DNA of 64,000 nucleotides from NCBI GenBank assembly GCA_024195585.1, contig SWBL01000109.1, positions 62,001 through 126,000 on the forward strand. Reading direction: 5' to 3'. Below the pieces are notes generated by a model that saw only the letters and a list, made by a program, of their open reading frames with translations, searched no databases and was not told the origin of the DNA. Shown piece by piece: positions 42,209-53,237 of the stretch. The translations under genes were made by a program, and so were the position numbers. Each line of letters starts with the position of its first letter. Within the stretch, counting starts at the first letter, position 1. The DNA comes from Aureobasidium sp. EXF-3400 (Eukaryota; Ascomycota; Dothideomycetes; Dothideales; Saccotheciaceae).

Positions 42209-45200
42209 ATGTCTGCCACAGTCGACGTCGAGGCTATGAGCCCTCAAGACCGAGCCCGCTACGAGAGGAAACGCGAGCATGAGTTTTACAGGTTTGACAG
42301 AAGCCAAATCCCGAATTCTCGCTCGACGTCAACGTTAAGTGCTTTCTAGCTACTACGAACCGCTACGAATACTCGCTGGGCCCGACATCAAATGGACCGA
42401 TCCCAACTCCCCCGAACACATTGCAGAGCACAATCCGACCTCCTCTACGGATAAAGCTTTGACTGCCTTCTGCCAACTTGCTGCTCTCCGTCTCAAAGCC
42501 AGGCGGGCTATGATCTTCTGTTTTGACAGCCAACATGCATACACCCTCGGCGAAGCCACGCAAACTCTGTCGTTTGAAGACGACAACATCCACGATAACG
42601 GAGACAACCTCTGGCTGGGCATGACCAAGCTCCCTCGCGGCTTCACAGTATGTGAACACACTGTCATGCTACCGACAAATCATGGTAGCAACGCCAACGA
42701 CGAAAATGCATCGAGGATACATATAGTCAACGACCTTCGCGAGGACTCGAGATTCTGCAATCAACCATATGTCGTGGGGGGTGTCAAGGCTCGCTTCTAT
42801 GCTGGTGTGCCCATCACCACTGCCAAGGGCTATAACATTGGTGCTTTTGTAAGTTGCCCTGCCCAGTGAGCACTTTATCTTGCGCTGACCTAGTCTAGTG
42901 GTAAGCATTGCAAGACATTGACGGAGCTCATCAGACGAAGGGTTTGGAGCTAACAATAATCGTGCTAGTATATTGGATGACCACCCTCGAAAAGGGCTTG
43001 AGAACAAAGATATTCGATTCATCCAAGAAATGAGTTCTTTGGTGATGGAACATTTAGAGATGCTGAAGGCGCGTGCAGAACAGCGTAGAGGTACCTTGAT
43101 GGTGAAAGCTCTCAATTCATTCATGGAGAACGAGCCAGGTGCTCAAGAGACAACCAAATCGCCGCCTCCTGCTACCACGAAGACACTGGAAGCCATCGCT
43201 CACGCCACAGAGATGGCTAATTCAGAGGGTATCGAATCCTCGGAACACATGGTTGAACAATTGACTCTGCAACATAAATTGGAGGACGAGAATGCACTGT
43301 TGACGACAGGCCGAACTTTGAACTCGATCGTTGCGGAGACCACTAATAACAAAACACCAATGACACCTGAGATCGTGCGACCTTCGATGCCACGCAGAGA
43401 CAGCACAAAATCGATTACCGGCTTGGTCACGAAGAAGGAGGAAGATCCTCTCAAACTCCGAGATCAAGTCGCGAGTAATGCGATGCAGTCTGCCGCAGAT
43501 TACATTCGGACGGCGGTCGGTGCGGACGGTGTTCTGTTCCTGGATGCTTCCATGTCAAACTTTGGAGAATTAGCAGACGAGGAGGCCATGGATAATTCAA
43601 AACCAGGACGCGAACCTGAGCTTTTTACTAGCGACACAGAAGGAGCCGGCAGTGCCACGGATACAGTTGACAGGCTCAACAATCAGGAAGATGTGTCCAA
43701 GCCCTGCTCGGTCTTTGGAGCATCCTATGGACTGGTACCAGCCAATTTCACACCACCACATGCTGAGATTCCCAAAAAGCTATTACAGTCTTTATTGAGA
43801 TGTCACAAGCACGGCAAAGTCTTCTTGTATGGCGCTGAAGGCGATTACACTTCGGATACTCATACCTCGGACGGCTCGGGCTTTGTGGACATGCAATCTA
43901 CATCTTTGACGTCCACCAGCGGCCGCGGCGCGAAGGATTCCTCCTTCCAAAGACGCAAGCGATCGACAAGGTCCGCGCTTGGTAAGAAGCTAGGAGCCTT
44001 ATTCCCACAGGCAAGAAGCCTGATGTTACTTGGTCTCTGGAACATGTCTCGAGATCGATGGGACGCTGGCTGTATCGTCTACTCAAACTCGCCAATTCGG
44101 GTGTTTTCTCTCGAGTCCGAGATGTGTTACCTCAAAGCGTTCTGTGATGTTATTACTGCCAAGATTGGACGACTGGATATGGAGATGTCGCACAAGGTCA
44201 AGTCAGACTTCATGTCATCGATCAGTCACGAGCTGCGCAGCCCACTGCACGGTATTCTTGGAACCGCTGAATTCGTTCATGATCAGATTCACGACGATGA
44301 AACATCGGAGATGATATCGCAAATTCAAGTCTGTGGCCAAACATTGCTTGATGTAGTGGACCATCTACTTGACTTCTCGAAGGTCAACTCTGTTTCCAAG
44401 CACAACAGAAAACAGTTGCAGACTGGTATCGATCAGAGAAATCGTAACCGCTCGAGCGGTTTGAGCAGGACTGAAACGCTTGGAGGCATGGTCGTTGAGA
44501 AGACGAACGTTTTGCTTGATGAGTTGACAGAAGAAGTGATTGATACTGCAGTCTATTCGTTCTGCTGCTCAAAAGACAGCCAAACGCTCGATCAGCGCAA
44601 AGTCACGGTTATCACTGACATCGATCCTAGCGCTTTGTCTTTGAGCTGCGTCATTGCGGTTGGAGCCTGGAAGAGATTGTGCATCAATCTTACCAACAAT
44701 GCACTCAAATACACCGAGCGAGGCTACATAGTAACCTCTCTCAAGCTAATACCTCCGAACGACAAGCAAAAGCGTTCTCGAGTACGGTTGACAATCACGG
44801 ATAGTGGTAAAGGTATCTCTAAGGAGTTCATGACCAGTCAATTGTTCCGTGCATTCGCCCAGGAAGACGACTTGTCGGAGGGTACAGGTCTGGGCATGAG
44901 CATGGTTGCTAAGATTGTGAAAAACCTCGGAGGACATATCGACGTACAAAGCAAGAAGGATGTGGGCACAACAGTTTCTGTCACTATGCCGCTGGACGTC
45001 AAAGGAAGCGGAGACGCCCAGCGCATCCACAACCGTACATTGTCATCTGGACCAACAATGATATCCATGCACTGTCTGGGCTTCGCGCCTACCGAGCCAC
45101 TTCGGGAAAAGACCATCATGGCCGGCCGCGACTTCCAGATCGAGACACTGCGCAAAACGTGTCGACAACTCAACGTCATGGTGTCTCCCTCCAGTTGGTC

Positions 45201-46245
45201 GGCTCCTAACGGTTTCGATCTAGCAATGGTCACTGAAGAGGATGTACCAGAACTTCTAAGGCTCTTGCAGCCGACTTTGACAAGGACACCTCACGCCGGT
45301 CCTGACACGATACGTGCCATACGGACGAAACCTCTTCTGGTCATCTGCAGGAACTGCCGTTCACGACGGGAATTGAAGGAGTCTGCACTTAACCAGCTGG
45401 TCCACGGTCATGTTGAATATGTATCACAGCCATGTGGTCCACGGAAGCTCGCGGCCGCCATCAGGAGGTGTGTTAGTGACACGCCTAATTCTGACTCTTG
45501 GTCAGAAAACTCACCCACACCCCAGGCAAATTCATTGCAACGGCCTTCTGATTCCGGCTTTCCTTTCCCAGCAAGACGACCATCGGAAGATCCCAACATG
45601 CAAACACCGAGGCCACCACTACCGGAGTCTTTCAGGCAGAGAAGCCACGAGAACAAACCTTCATCACTTCCCAAAGACTCGCCAATGGATAGTTTCGAGC
45701 AGAACAAGGTCGTCACTGCCTCGACGAAGCCCACGCCTTCGAAAGCAGCGGTGGAAGTTGACCCCTCGAAGCCAACACTACTGCTTGTCGATGATAACGT
45801 AAGTCAACCACATGTTCGGACATCATTGACTAGACTAATGTCCACATAGGCAGTAAACCTCCGTCTAATCACCGCATACGCCAAAAAGCACGGCCACCCC
45901 AAACTCACAGCGACAAACGGTCTCGAAGCCTTTGAAGCATACAAAGCCGCTGCGCTCGGCAACACCAACTCGACTACGCCCAAACCCGAAGTCGTACTCA
46001 TGGACATTTCCATGCCGGTCATGGATGGCTTTGAAGCCACGCGTCAGATACGAGCATTCGAGCGTAGTAATGATATCACACCGGCTACTATAATTGCACT
46101 AACAGGCCTTGGGTCTGCGGAAGCACAAGAAGAGGCTTTTGTATCTGGCATTGATTTGTTTTTAACCAAACCTATCAAGTTGGATAAACTTACGAAGAGT
46201 TTGAATGAGATTAGGGATGGGAGTGTACATCAACAGGCATCATAG
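42209..46245 (+). CDS. GAF-domain hybrid histidine kinase (5 exons, one of 2 nt in the preferred model)
   Basis: Preferred exons 42209-42291, 42350-42848, 42899-42900, 42969-45798 and 45850-46245; introns 58, 50, 68 and 51 nt; 1269 aa. Order of domains: short leader, GAF-type sensor (about 35-240, FYAGVPITTAKGYNIGAF), long variable region, HisKA with phospho-accepting H615 in SISHELRSPLHG, HATPase with NLTNNALKYTERG, ITDSGKGIS and GTGLGMSM. A Ser/Pro-rich linker leads to the receiver domain (about 1130-1262), which has LLVDDN, phospho-acceptor D1190 in LMDISMP, and TKPI. The protein is a cytosolic phosphorelay sensor feeding the Ypd1-HOG or related pathways; no membrane span is seen. An alternative model without the 2-nt exon uses a GT at 42866 (103-nt intron) and adds six residues within the GAF domain. 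Fungal HHK group not assigned. Confidence 0.9.
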
Positions 46246-46880
46246 GGTGTTTGATTGTTTTGGGTATAGGATAAATCTAGATCTAGATGGGCTGGTTTAG
46301 ATGAGGTTATGTACGAATGCTTTGGAGCGGGATCCTCGAAGCATTCTTTGACAGTGTTTATGCGGCTGCTCGATGGATACGTGATGGTTCACAAATTGGT
46401 TCACACGAAAATCGTGTTCATGCTCCTTTTGAGTTATCTTCGAATCGTGCTAGGAAGAAGCATTGATATTCTGATTGTTGTTCATTATACCGTCTTAATC
46501 CCACTCCACCACTTTCAAAAACAGAGTAGTTGCTTCACGCAGGTGCTCGTTCGCAGGTTCCTTTCTGATAACACTCTGAAAGCGGGAAGGCAAGCGAAAG
46601 TGCCATACAGGACTTTGTCGAGGAAGGACAGAACGTCACTTCTGCCAACTCATCTAATTTGTCCGACACATCACACTCTGCAGGTATACCGTTGACGAGC
46701 AGACGATAGTTTAGTCCGAGAATTACGGGCAGAAGTTCAATTGAGATTATCGGTCTTGACGATCATTCGCTTTTCGAAGATGTACGCTTGCGGGTTGAGG
46801 CATGTCCAACACGTAGATGAGCACATTGCTGACCAGCGTGCTCTTCATCAAAGTCACGCATTTGAGATGGAATACGTGGT
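46246..46880. other. Intergenic, tail to tail
   Basis: 3' flanks of the histidine kinase and the aspartic protease. Open frames at 46309-46695 and 46741-46962 have no domain. No RNA or repeat seen. Confidence 0.45.
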
Positions 46881-48446
46881 TTACAATAAGAAAGCACCAA
46901 ACGTTATAGAGAGCAACAGAGCACCAGCCAGAGACGCCCCAAAAGTGACCTCGGCTATTTGACCAGCAGCTCCACCGCTCAGAACCGTAGACTCAGGACC
47001 AGAAGTCTGTCCCACGGCCTTGGTTGCAGTAGTGAGAGATGGGCTGACTGAGGCAGTAGCATTGCCGTCGACAGATACGGTTTGATTGGCACCGAGTGCA
47101 CTTGGCTGCCTCGCTGCGTTCATGACTCCGTGGGGTCCAGCATCTACAGCAACGACATTGGAAGTGGTCGACGAGAAACGAGCTTGCGCTACGGAAATCT
47201 GTCCATTGTCCATGTCGAATATCCAGTATCCAGCGCGCATGATGGGAGTGCCTAAGAGTATGTATTTGGTCTCTGAATTGATCGGTGTGACCAGCAATTG
47301 ACACGCGTCTTCTCCTCCAAGCTGTGCAACCTTGCCGGTTTTTAGTACTGCCGGAGTGAAGAACGAGGCAAGAGGAACTTCCAGTTGGGCACGATTGGTC
47401 CCATTGCCAGAGAGAGAGAAGGTAAAAGATGTCTTGTTTGCAATTTTGCTGCAAGGTACCAGTGCAACATTGTCTTGCAGTGTGGCGCCAGTCGTGTTGA
47501 TGACCTTGCTATAGACCTCAGAAGAGACAAGCCAGTCTGGAGTGCCAGAATCTGGCCACACAGGCAATGTCTGTTCGCCAGGCGCGATGAGCGCCTCCTG
47601 CTGGCCATCCTCGTGCGTCATGGATACTTCGTCCAAGTGCAAGAAGTAAGAGAGGATCGTTGGGTCACCGTTATCCGCTTTACTTGGCAGAATGTTCAAG
47701 GTTGTGAGGTTGCCGGTGTATTTCTCGGTATCGAGACCACCAAACAGGATAGAGCCGTAACTGCTCACTTCGTTGAGATAGAGACTGAAGAAACGTGAGG
47801 CAATGGCACCGGCTTCAACAAGTGACTGAACGAAAGTGGGGTACTTTGGTTGACCTTCCTTCACAGCCTCTATGTAGGGGTAGGCAAGGCCCATGATGCC
47901 AATGTAGTCGCCATTAGGTAGCATTTTGCCACTGCTTCTATGTGCTGCGCCAAAGTGAGCACCGCCGACGATGAGATCGCCGGTTTGGATCACATCAGTC
48001 ACAAGGTCTGCAGCAAGAGCACCATCATTGTCGGAGGACGTGGTGACCCCGCCATAAGTTGCATTGATGCCGCCGGGGGAAAGCATTTCGAAGGTGGATG
48101 AAGCTGATGTATTGTATGTCCCACCAGGGCATTTGGAAGCCGTTTTGCTTGATGTACAGAACGACTCAGCAGCGAGAAATATCGTGTCACTGCTTCCAGT
48201 ATCGATCAATACGCTCTGGGGCTGAGGAGGGGTGCCGACGGTGAGATTGATCATATATCTATATCCGATGGAGTTGGCATAGTTGGTAGTCAATGCAGAT
48301 TCTGAAGTTCCTGCCACGTCGCGTTCATTGAGATCTGGGAAGTGTGAAAGTTGTTTGCTCTCAAGAGAGAATTCGAGTGTGCCTACAGCCCGAGCTGTGG
48401 AAGCAGAGAGGAGGGTGCAGGTTACCGATGCCGAAGCAAACTTCAT
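46881..48446 (-). CDS. Secreted, GPI-anchored-type aspartic protease (yapsin-like)
   Basis: A 521-aa single-exon protein; ATG at 48446 opens with a signal peptide (MKFASASVTCTLLSASTARA). The pepsin fold is clear: first active Asp82 in LIDTGSSD, second Asp299 in VWPDSGTPDW, and the flap region around GGINATYGG. A Ser/Thr-rich stretch (about 440-495) precedes a hydrophobic C-terminus (VTFGASLAGALLLSITFGAFLL, with Gly/Ala small-residue site just before), the pattern for a GPI anchor. Such proteases work at the cell surface on wall or secreted proteins. Several N-glycosylation sites (NxT) occur. No Kex2-type propeptide processing site is obvious. Confidence 0.9.
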   Translation of the reverse strand: MKFASASVTCTLLSASTARAVGTLEFSLESKQLSHFPDLNERDVAGTSESALTTNYANSIGYRYMINLTVGTPPQPQSVLIDTGSSDTIFLAAESFCTSSKTASKCPGGTYNTSASSTFEMLSPGGINATYGGVTTSSDNDGALAADLVTDVIQTGDLIVGGAHFGAAHRSSGKMLPNGDYIGIMGLAYPYIEAVKEGQPKYPTFVQSLVEAGAIASRFFSLYLNEVSSYGSILFGGLDTEKYTGNLTTLNILPSKADNGDPTILSYFLHLDEVSMTHEDGQQEALIAPGEQTLPVWPDSGTPDWLVSSEVYSKVINTTGATLQDNVALVPCSKIANKTSFTFSLSGNGTNRAQLEVPLASFFTPAVLKTGKVAQLGGEDACQLLVTPINSETKYILLGTPIMRAGYWIFDMDNGQISVAQARFSSTTSNVVAVDAGPHGVMNAARQPSALGANQTVSVDGNATASVSPSLTTATKAVGQTSGPESTVLSGGAAGQIAEVTFGASLAGALLLSITFGAFLL

Positions 48447-49949
48447 GGCAGCGACCAAGAGAGATGGTGATTGCAGCCAAGGGTAATGTGCTATGAACAA
48501 TGGATGACGATGGAAAGATGGTCTGGAGATGGGTGCAGGTATGCTTTATGTATTGGCCATGGCCGTGAGTCGGCGGGGTGAAACGCTTGAAGGAGCTTCA
48601 CAGCCATGGTTGATCGCCCGGGGACTCATTGCTAGATTCAGTATGCAGGGCGCCTGAGGCTTTGGTTGGTGGTTCCAACAATGCAGGACTTCAGGTAGAT
48701 TGCACGCTGTTGCTAAATCCTTCAGCGTTGGTTTGGTTGGCTCGCAGCTTCCTGCAATTTGGCGCCGTGTCTCGGTCCTTCCGCTGCATGATGTGCATAA
48801 TCCCCACATCAGGCAGCATATTCTTGCATATCACGACATGAAACATAACCCCATGGCAGAAAAAACAGAAGTATGCGCGGCCCCCGCAACAACACAGCCA
48901 CCACGAGACTATGTGAAGGATGAGATGCGCCATCCGCAACACAAGACTCACATGGCGATCTGTTGCTCACACATACCAAGCTGATCATGACCCTGCGGAT
49001 CATGGCTTCAAGATGCAACAGTCCAACATCCCGTTAATTGACCCACTCGCCTGGTCTGTTCAACCTCTTCCTGGTATACAGTGCGCACTTGCGCATCCTG
49101 AGCTGCATGACTCGGTTGCTTGCAACACTCGGATCTGCACATGGCGCAAGGGTCACCTATGTACCCCAAAGCAGAGTCAAATCCTTCAACAGTCGCCGAC
49201 CACTCTATACGCCTCATTCGTGAAGGTCGTCGTGGTAGATCATCGCCGTCTGTCGGGGTCTATCGACAGTCATGTTTCAAGCGATACATGTAGTACTCTG
49301 TTTGTGCAGCATATCTGATTTCCACTTCTGGGGCTGAGTAACACGTGCATATTGCATCTCGACATTTCAAGAAGAAGGAGCGATTCAAAGCTTGCCGCCC
49401 GACATCAATCGACAGAAGCGCGAACAAACATGCGCAGCCACCACCAATTGCTGTGGGGAGGAAGCTGCGCAACAGAAATACTTTCCTCTGCAATACAAAG
49501 CTTGGTGCTTCTAACATAGCAATCTATTTTCGACCAAGCTATAGCCTTGCAAGCCTCAAGAACACGAAAATGGCATGAAACACCTCGCAAATGCTCCTCA
49601 CGCAATTTGCGTTGGTAATTCTACCATCTCCAGTATTGCATGTTGGCATCCTTGGGCTTGTTGGCTCATTGACCAACGCCAACTTGATCTGTTATAGCAT
49701 CTTGATGCAGACTCCACCAACATGAGCAGACGCATCCTTCGTCCACTTCAAGACTCGGTAACAACATCTCACAGTCACCATGGTATATAAACCTACTCGA
49801 TGTCCGACGGAAAGCAAATCATCAACACTCAGCATTCAAACATCCAAAGCAACCAAACAATCAACTCATCTACCACTCTTCACTCACCACTCAACACACT
49901 TGTATTCTTCTCAATCTTTAGAATCTTTACCACTCATACCTCAATCAAG
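48447..49949. other. Intergenic, 1.5 kb
   Basis: Divergent promoters of the aspartic protease (left) and of the small secreted protein (right). Frames such as 48546-48809 and 48920-49318 overlap on both strands and lack domains. A TATA box for the right-hand gene is annotated separately; nothing else stands out. Confidence 0.45.
49784..49790 (+). promoter_or_regulatory. TATA box of the small secreted-protein gene
   Basis: TATATAA about 160 bp upstream of the ATG at 49950. The leader after it is A/C-rich with CAAC and TCAATC runs, typical of highly expressed fungal transcripts. Assigned by sequence and distance only. Confidence 0.55.
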
Positions 49950-50387
49950 ATGCAATTCTCCACCATCATCGTTGCCCTCACCATGGCCCTTGCTTCCTCC
50001 GTCGAAGCCAAGAAGTCCCTCCACGGCAAAGGCTTCACCGGCGACGGTGTCCTCAGCGCCGGTGCTCAGTTGATCGGCGGCGTGATCGGCGGCGCCATCA
50101 ACCGCCGCAGCATCCACGAGCGTCGCCAGACTGACCCTCTCGACTCGATCCCTCAGTACAACTTCGACATGTGCCACGAATCTCTCAACGGCGCTAAGCT
50201 CACCTTCACTCCTGCTGGACCCGGTGGCTTCCAGGTTGCTGGCGTCCCTTCTACTTGCATGGTCCTCGCCACTGCTTTGACTGGCAGCTTCAATGCTGGA
50301 AATCCCATTCCGCTTGGCGCCGATTCTCTCAAGTTCACCGGTCTTACCGATGATGAGATGAACCAGCTTCAGTCTTACTTCCACTAG
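49950..50387 (+). CDS. Small secreted protein with dibasic sites
   Basis: A 145-aa single-exon protein. The frame is open to 49800, but ATG 49950 (context ATCAAGATGC) starts a clean signal peptide MQFSTIIVALTMALASSVEA (1-20). The next 40 residues are Gly/Lys-rich, with a hydrophobic Gly-zipper (LIGGVIGGAI) and two Arg-Arg sites (NRRS, ERRQ) that suit Kex2 cleavage. The remaining 85 residues hold two cysteines (in DMCHE and STCMV) that could form one disulfide. No known domain. Strong promoter signs (TATA box, A/C-rich leader) suggest high or induced expression. Confidence 0.8.
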   Translation: MQFSTIIVALTMALASSVEAKKSLHGKGFTGDGVLSAGAQLIGGVIGGAINRRSIHERRQTDPLDSIPQYNFDMCHESLNGAKLTFTPAGPGGFQVAGVPSTCMVLATALTGSFNAGNPIPLGADSLKFTGLTDDEMNQLQSYFH

Positions 50388-51020
50388 TTGGGCTTTTGGA
50401 GTATACGATCTCGATTGTCGAAGGATATCTGGCAGCTACCTTGGTGTCAGCTGAGATGGATACAGTGGTGGAGGCAGATGATAGAATTTCCTTGGTCATG
50501 ATTTGAATTTTGATACTGATTTTTTTCTCGTACCTCAGTATCTCGCTCTTCCTACTTTGTTAGATTGCAGTATATCAGTTCCCATGGCTTGCATCAATAT
50601 CTTCATCCTTCGTCTCTAGTGAATATTGAGTCTTTGCCAATCTCGACGACCATCATTGCCGTCAAACAAATCCTCGAGACTTCAAGCAACAAGTGCATCA
50701 CCTCTGCTGAGAATATTCAGAAGACAATAACGAGTACTTGGCAGGGTCTCAGAGCTTGACTTTCATCTGATTGAGGTCGAAATAAGCTACACGTCAGACA
50801 AGAAGTCAAGCTTACTGCCAAGAGTTGTATACGTTCGCTTAGCTGTAGGTATCGTACCTCTGCGCCCTAAGGAGAATAAACTGTGATTAAGAATCTGACA
50901 ACCTTGTTCCTGACAGTTCACGGACATGTACCATTGACAGGCATGTAAGCAAACTTAATATGCAAAGTATCAATGTATGCTTAGGACCCTGATGATTAAA
51001 AACGCTAAATGCTCTATGTA
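50388..51020. other. Intergenic, tail to tail
   Basis: 3' flanks of the small secreted protein and the wax-synthase-like gene. No supported gene, RNA or repeat. Confidence 0.45.
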
Positions 51021-52220
51021 CTATTTCATACCGAGTAGACCTGTAAGCAACTGAAGTCCTTGTGCTCTATTGCGTTTTTCGGCCTCTTTCAATAGCTCCT
51101 CATGTATCTCATGATAGGCCCATTTTGGTGCTGCCCAAAACCAGAACATGAACACCCAGACAAAACCTATAAGTCTCCAACACGAGTGAGGCAAGAACCG
51201 TCGCAGCGGTGAGGCTATACCGATAACTATCCCTTCTATCGTAATAATCAGGAAATTGATAGAGTAGAAAGCAATGTCATCAAAAGCCTCTGCAAGATTC
51301 CCTTCCTGCAAGGATACGATTGCGTGAGCCACGCCTGAGATCAAGAAGATCATGAACGCAAGAAAGCACTTCTCGAACTTCGAGCCAAAGGCATTGCAGT
51401 GCAGCTTTCCCGCAACCACTCTGGCAAGACTGAGGTAAGGTCTGTAGACCAAGCGATGCCAGAACCTGCCCCAGTATCGACGGAGACTGTAAGCTTCGAG
51501 AGGGCTACCAAACATAGGCGGCCACTCTTCGGGCATGTCGAGACGTAGTATGCCGACAAAGACGATACTCAAAAATGTATGCGCGGCATCCACGTCCACG
51601 AAATTGAGCCAGATCCAGCGGATGGTAAATACAGTACGGATCAGAGTTTCGCGTGTAGTTATTGGCTCCCTAGTGTCGAATAGAGGTATTCGTCGGAAGT
51701 AGGTTTGGGCATAACGGTCGAACTCCCAAGGCTCGACGGGACCGAATATCAATGGTATGAGGGGAGTGAACAGATGTACTGTCAAAAGCCAGTAGACCAG
51801 AAGCTTTAGTAGACGAGAAGTGACAAAAGCCAATAAAACCTTTCTCGAACCCGTTCCAGCGCCTGGCGGAGAAGTCGTCCGACTCTGACTGAGATGGCGT
51901 ACATCAAAGAGAAGCTTGTAAGCCGCGTTGATGTCCCATTGTTGTCTGCTCTTGCACTGTATTGGAATCTCGTCGATGTACAACAGAGATGTTATATGTG
52001 CTATCCAGATCAGGACCGCAAGTCCCCAGATCCCAGCCAAGGATGCTGGCCATGTGAAGCACTTAAATGTAGCAAAAGCGCGCCATGCTGGTACGAGGAA
52101 GATTGGGAAGCATAGGTTCCTGAATCGTTGTGGGACATTCAAGAGAAGATAGAAAGCCAAGCTTGCAGTAGCGAGATATACAACTGGGACTATCGGTGAA
52201 AGATAGCTCTGAAAGCTCAT
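51021..52220 (-). CDS. Wax-synthase-like membrane-bound O-acyltransferase
   Basis: A 399-aa single-exon protein starting at ATG 52220. About eight hydrophobic spans are visible. The wax-synthase/MBOAT_2 signature PPMFGSPLEAYSLRRYWGRFWHRLVYRPY (within about 235-265) includes the typical 'SLRxxWGRxWH' core with the conserved His. A second His region is SGVAHAIVSL. In filamentous fungi such proteins are often O-acetyltransferases of secondary metabolites (TRI7-like) or of lipids, but no pathway core gene is adjacent, so the substrate stays open. No breaks seen. Confidence 0.87.
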   Translation of the reverse strand: MSFQSYLSPIVPVVYLATASLAFYLLLNVPQRFRNLCFPIFLVPAWRAFATFKCFTWPASLAGIWGLAVLIWIAHITSLLYIDEIPIQCKSRQQWDINAAYKLLFDVRHLSQSRTTSPPGAGTGSRKVLLAFVTSRLLKLLVYWLLTVHLFTPLIPLIFGPVEPWEFDRYAQTYFRRIPLFDTREPITTRETLIRTVFTIRWIWLNFVDVDAAHTFLSIVFVGILRLDMPEEWPPMFGSPLEAYSLRRYWGRFWHRLVYRPYLSLARVVAGKLHCNAFGSKFEKCFLAFMIFLISGVAHAIVSLQEGNLAEAFDDIAFYSINFLIITIEGIVIGIASPLRRFLPHSCWRLIGFVWVFMFWFWAAPKWAYHEIHEELLKEAEKRNRAQGLQLLTGLLGMK

Positions 52221-53237
52221 GATGTGTTTTAGTATGCTGGTTTTTCATATGTCAAATTCAGCGTGCTCGAGAGAGAGCACTTCCTCATGATTTAAAGGAA
52301 CCAGCTATCATGTCGAACAAATTGTTAGCATATGTCTCCATCAGCGCTCAGCCTACCTGGGTTCAGATACACCTTCCCAGTTGCATCTTCAATTTAGAAT
52401 CAAAGTGTTGGCGAGTTGGTGTTGGTTGGGCCGCGGACCGCCTAGTGCCTCCAGCTGTTGGTCCCGTTAATGGTATGGTATGCGCCTAGCACATTGCATA
52501 CTGATAGTGTCTCCGTTCCTACCAAGGCTCGCTCGATGGACGAGTCTGTCGTCGAATCACAATAGACTCGAGGTGTGTATTGAGCAGATGATGGCAACCA
52601 ACACAGTCTCTCGTTCCGGCGGCTTACGGCTCGGCTTTCGTACCCTTGGGATTTTGGATAAGAAGCATTCCCTAACTCTGCGGTCACATGGGCTTCCAGA
52701 AGTAAACGTCGATGCAGTCGCAACTCGCAGTGACCGCACATAGAGTTCGGGTAACAATTCAGGAACGCAAAGCCGCTCACACGACAGTGTCCGTGCAACA
52801 GAATGCGCGAAAGCGCGTGAGCGATTGCGGGTTAGGCAAGTGTTCGGCTAAACCTTCTCCTTCCCTTGATAAAGCTTGCTTCTCGGATCGAGAGCAAGAG
52901 TTTATCCATCTAGCCAGACCGCACACTTCAATGTTTCTATTTCGTGGTCACAAGATCAACTTCCGAAAAAGACATAGATACAGCCATTGCATTTTTGAAA
53001 AAGGCCAGGAGGACCAAGGGACTTATCTGATTAAAAAGAGACGCTAAATGTACAGCAGCATAGCACCAAGTACTCCAGCTTGAAACGATCTCAGTCTATA
53101 TGGGAAGTAGATGTCGATCTGGCCGGTGAGCATCAAAGGGATTCAGCTTTTTTGAGAGAAAGAAAGAGAGTATCCTGCCGCATGCTGTTTTAACATGCAG
53201 CGACCAGACCCTCTTATGTCGAGATGGCAGCCCACAC
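52221..53237. other. Intergenic, 1 kb
   Basis: Promoter of the acyltransferase and the 3' flank of the amino-acid permease. Short frames on both strands without domains; no RNA gene or repeat recognised. Confidence 0.45.
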
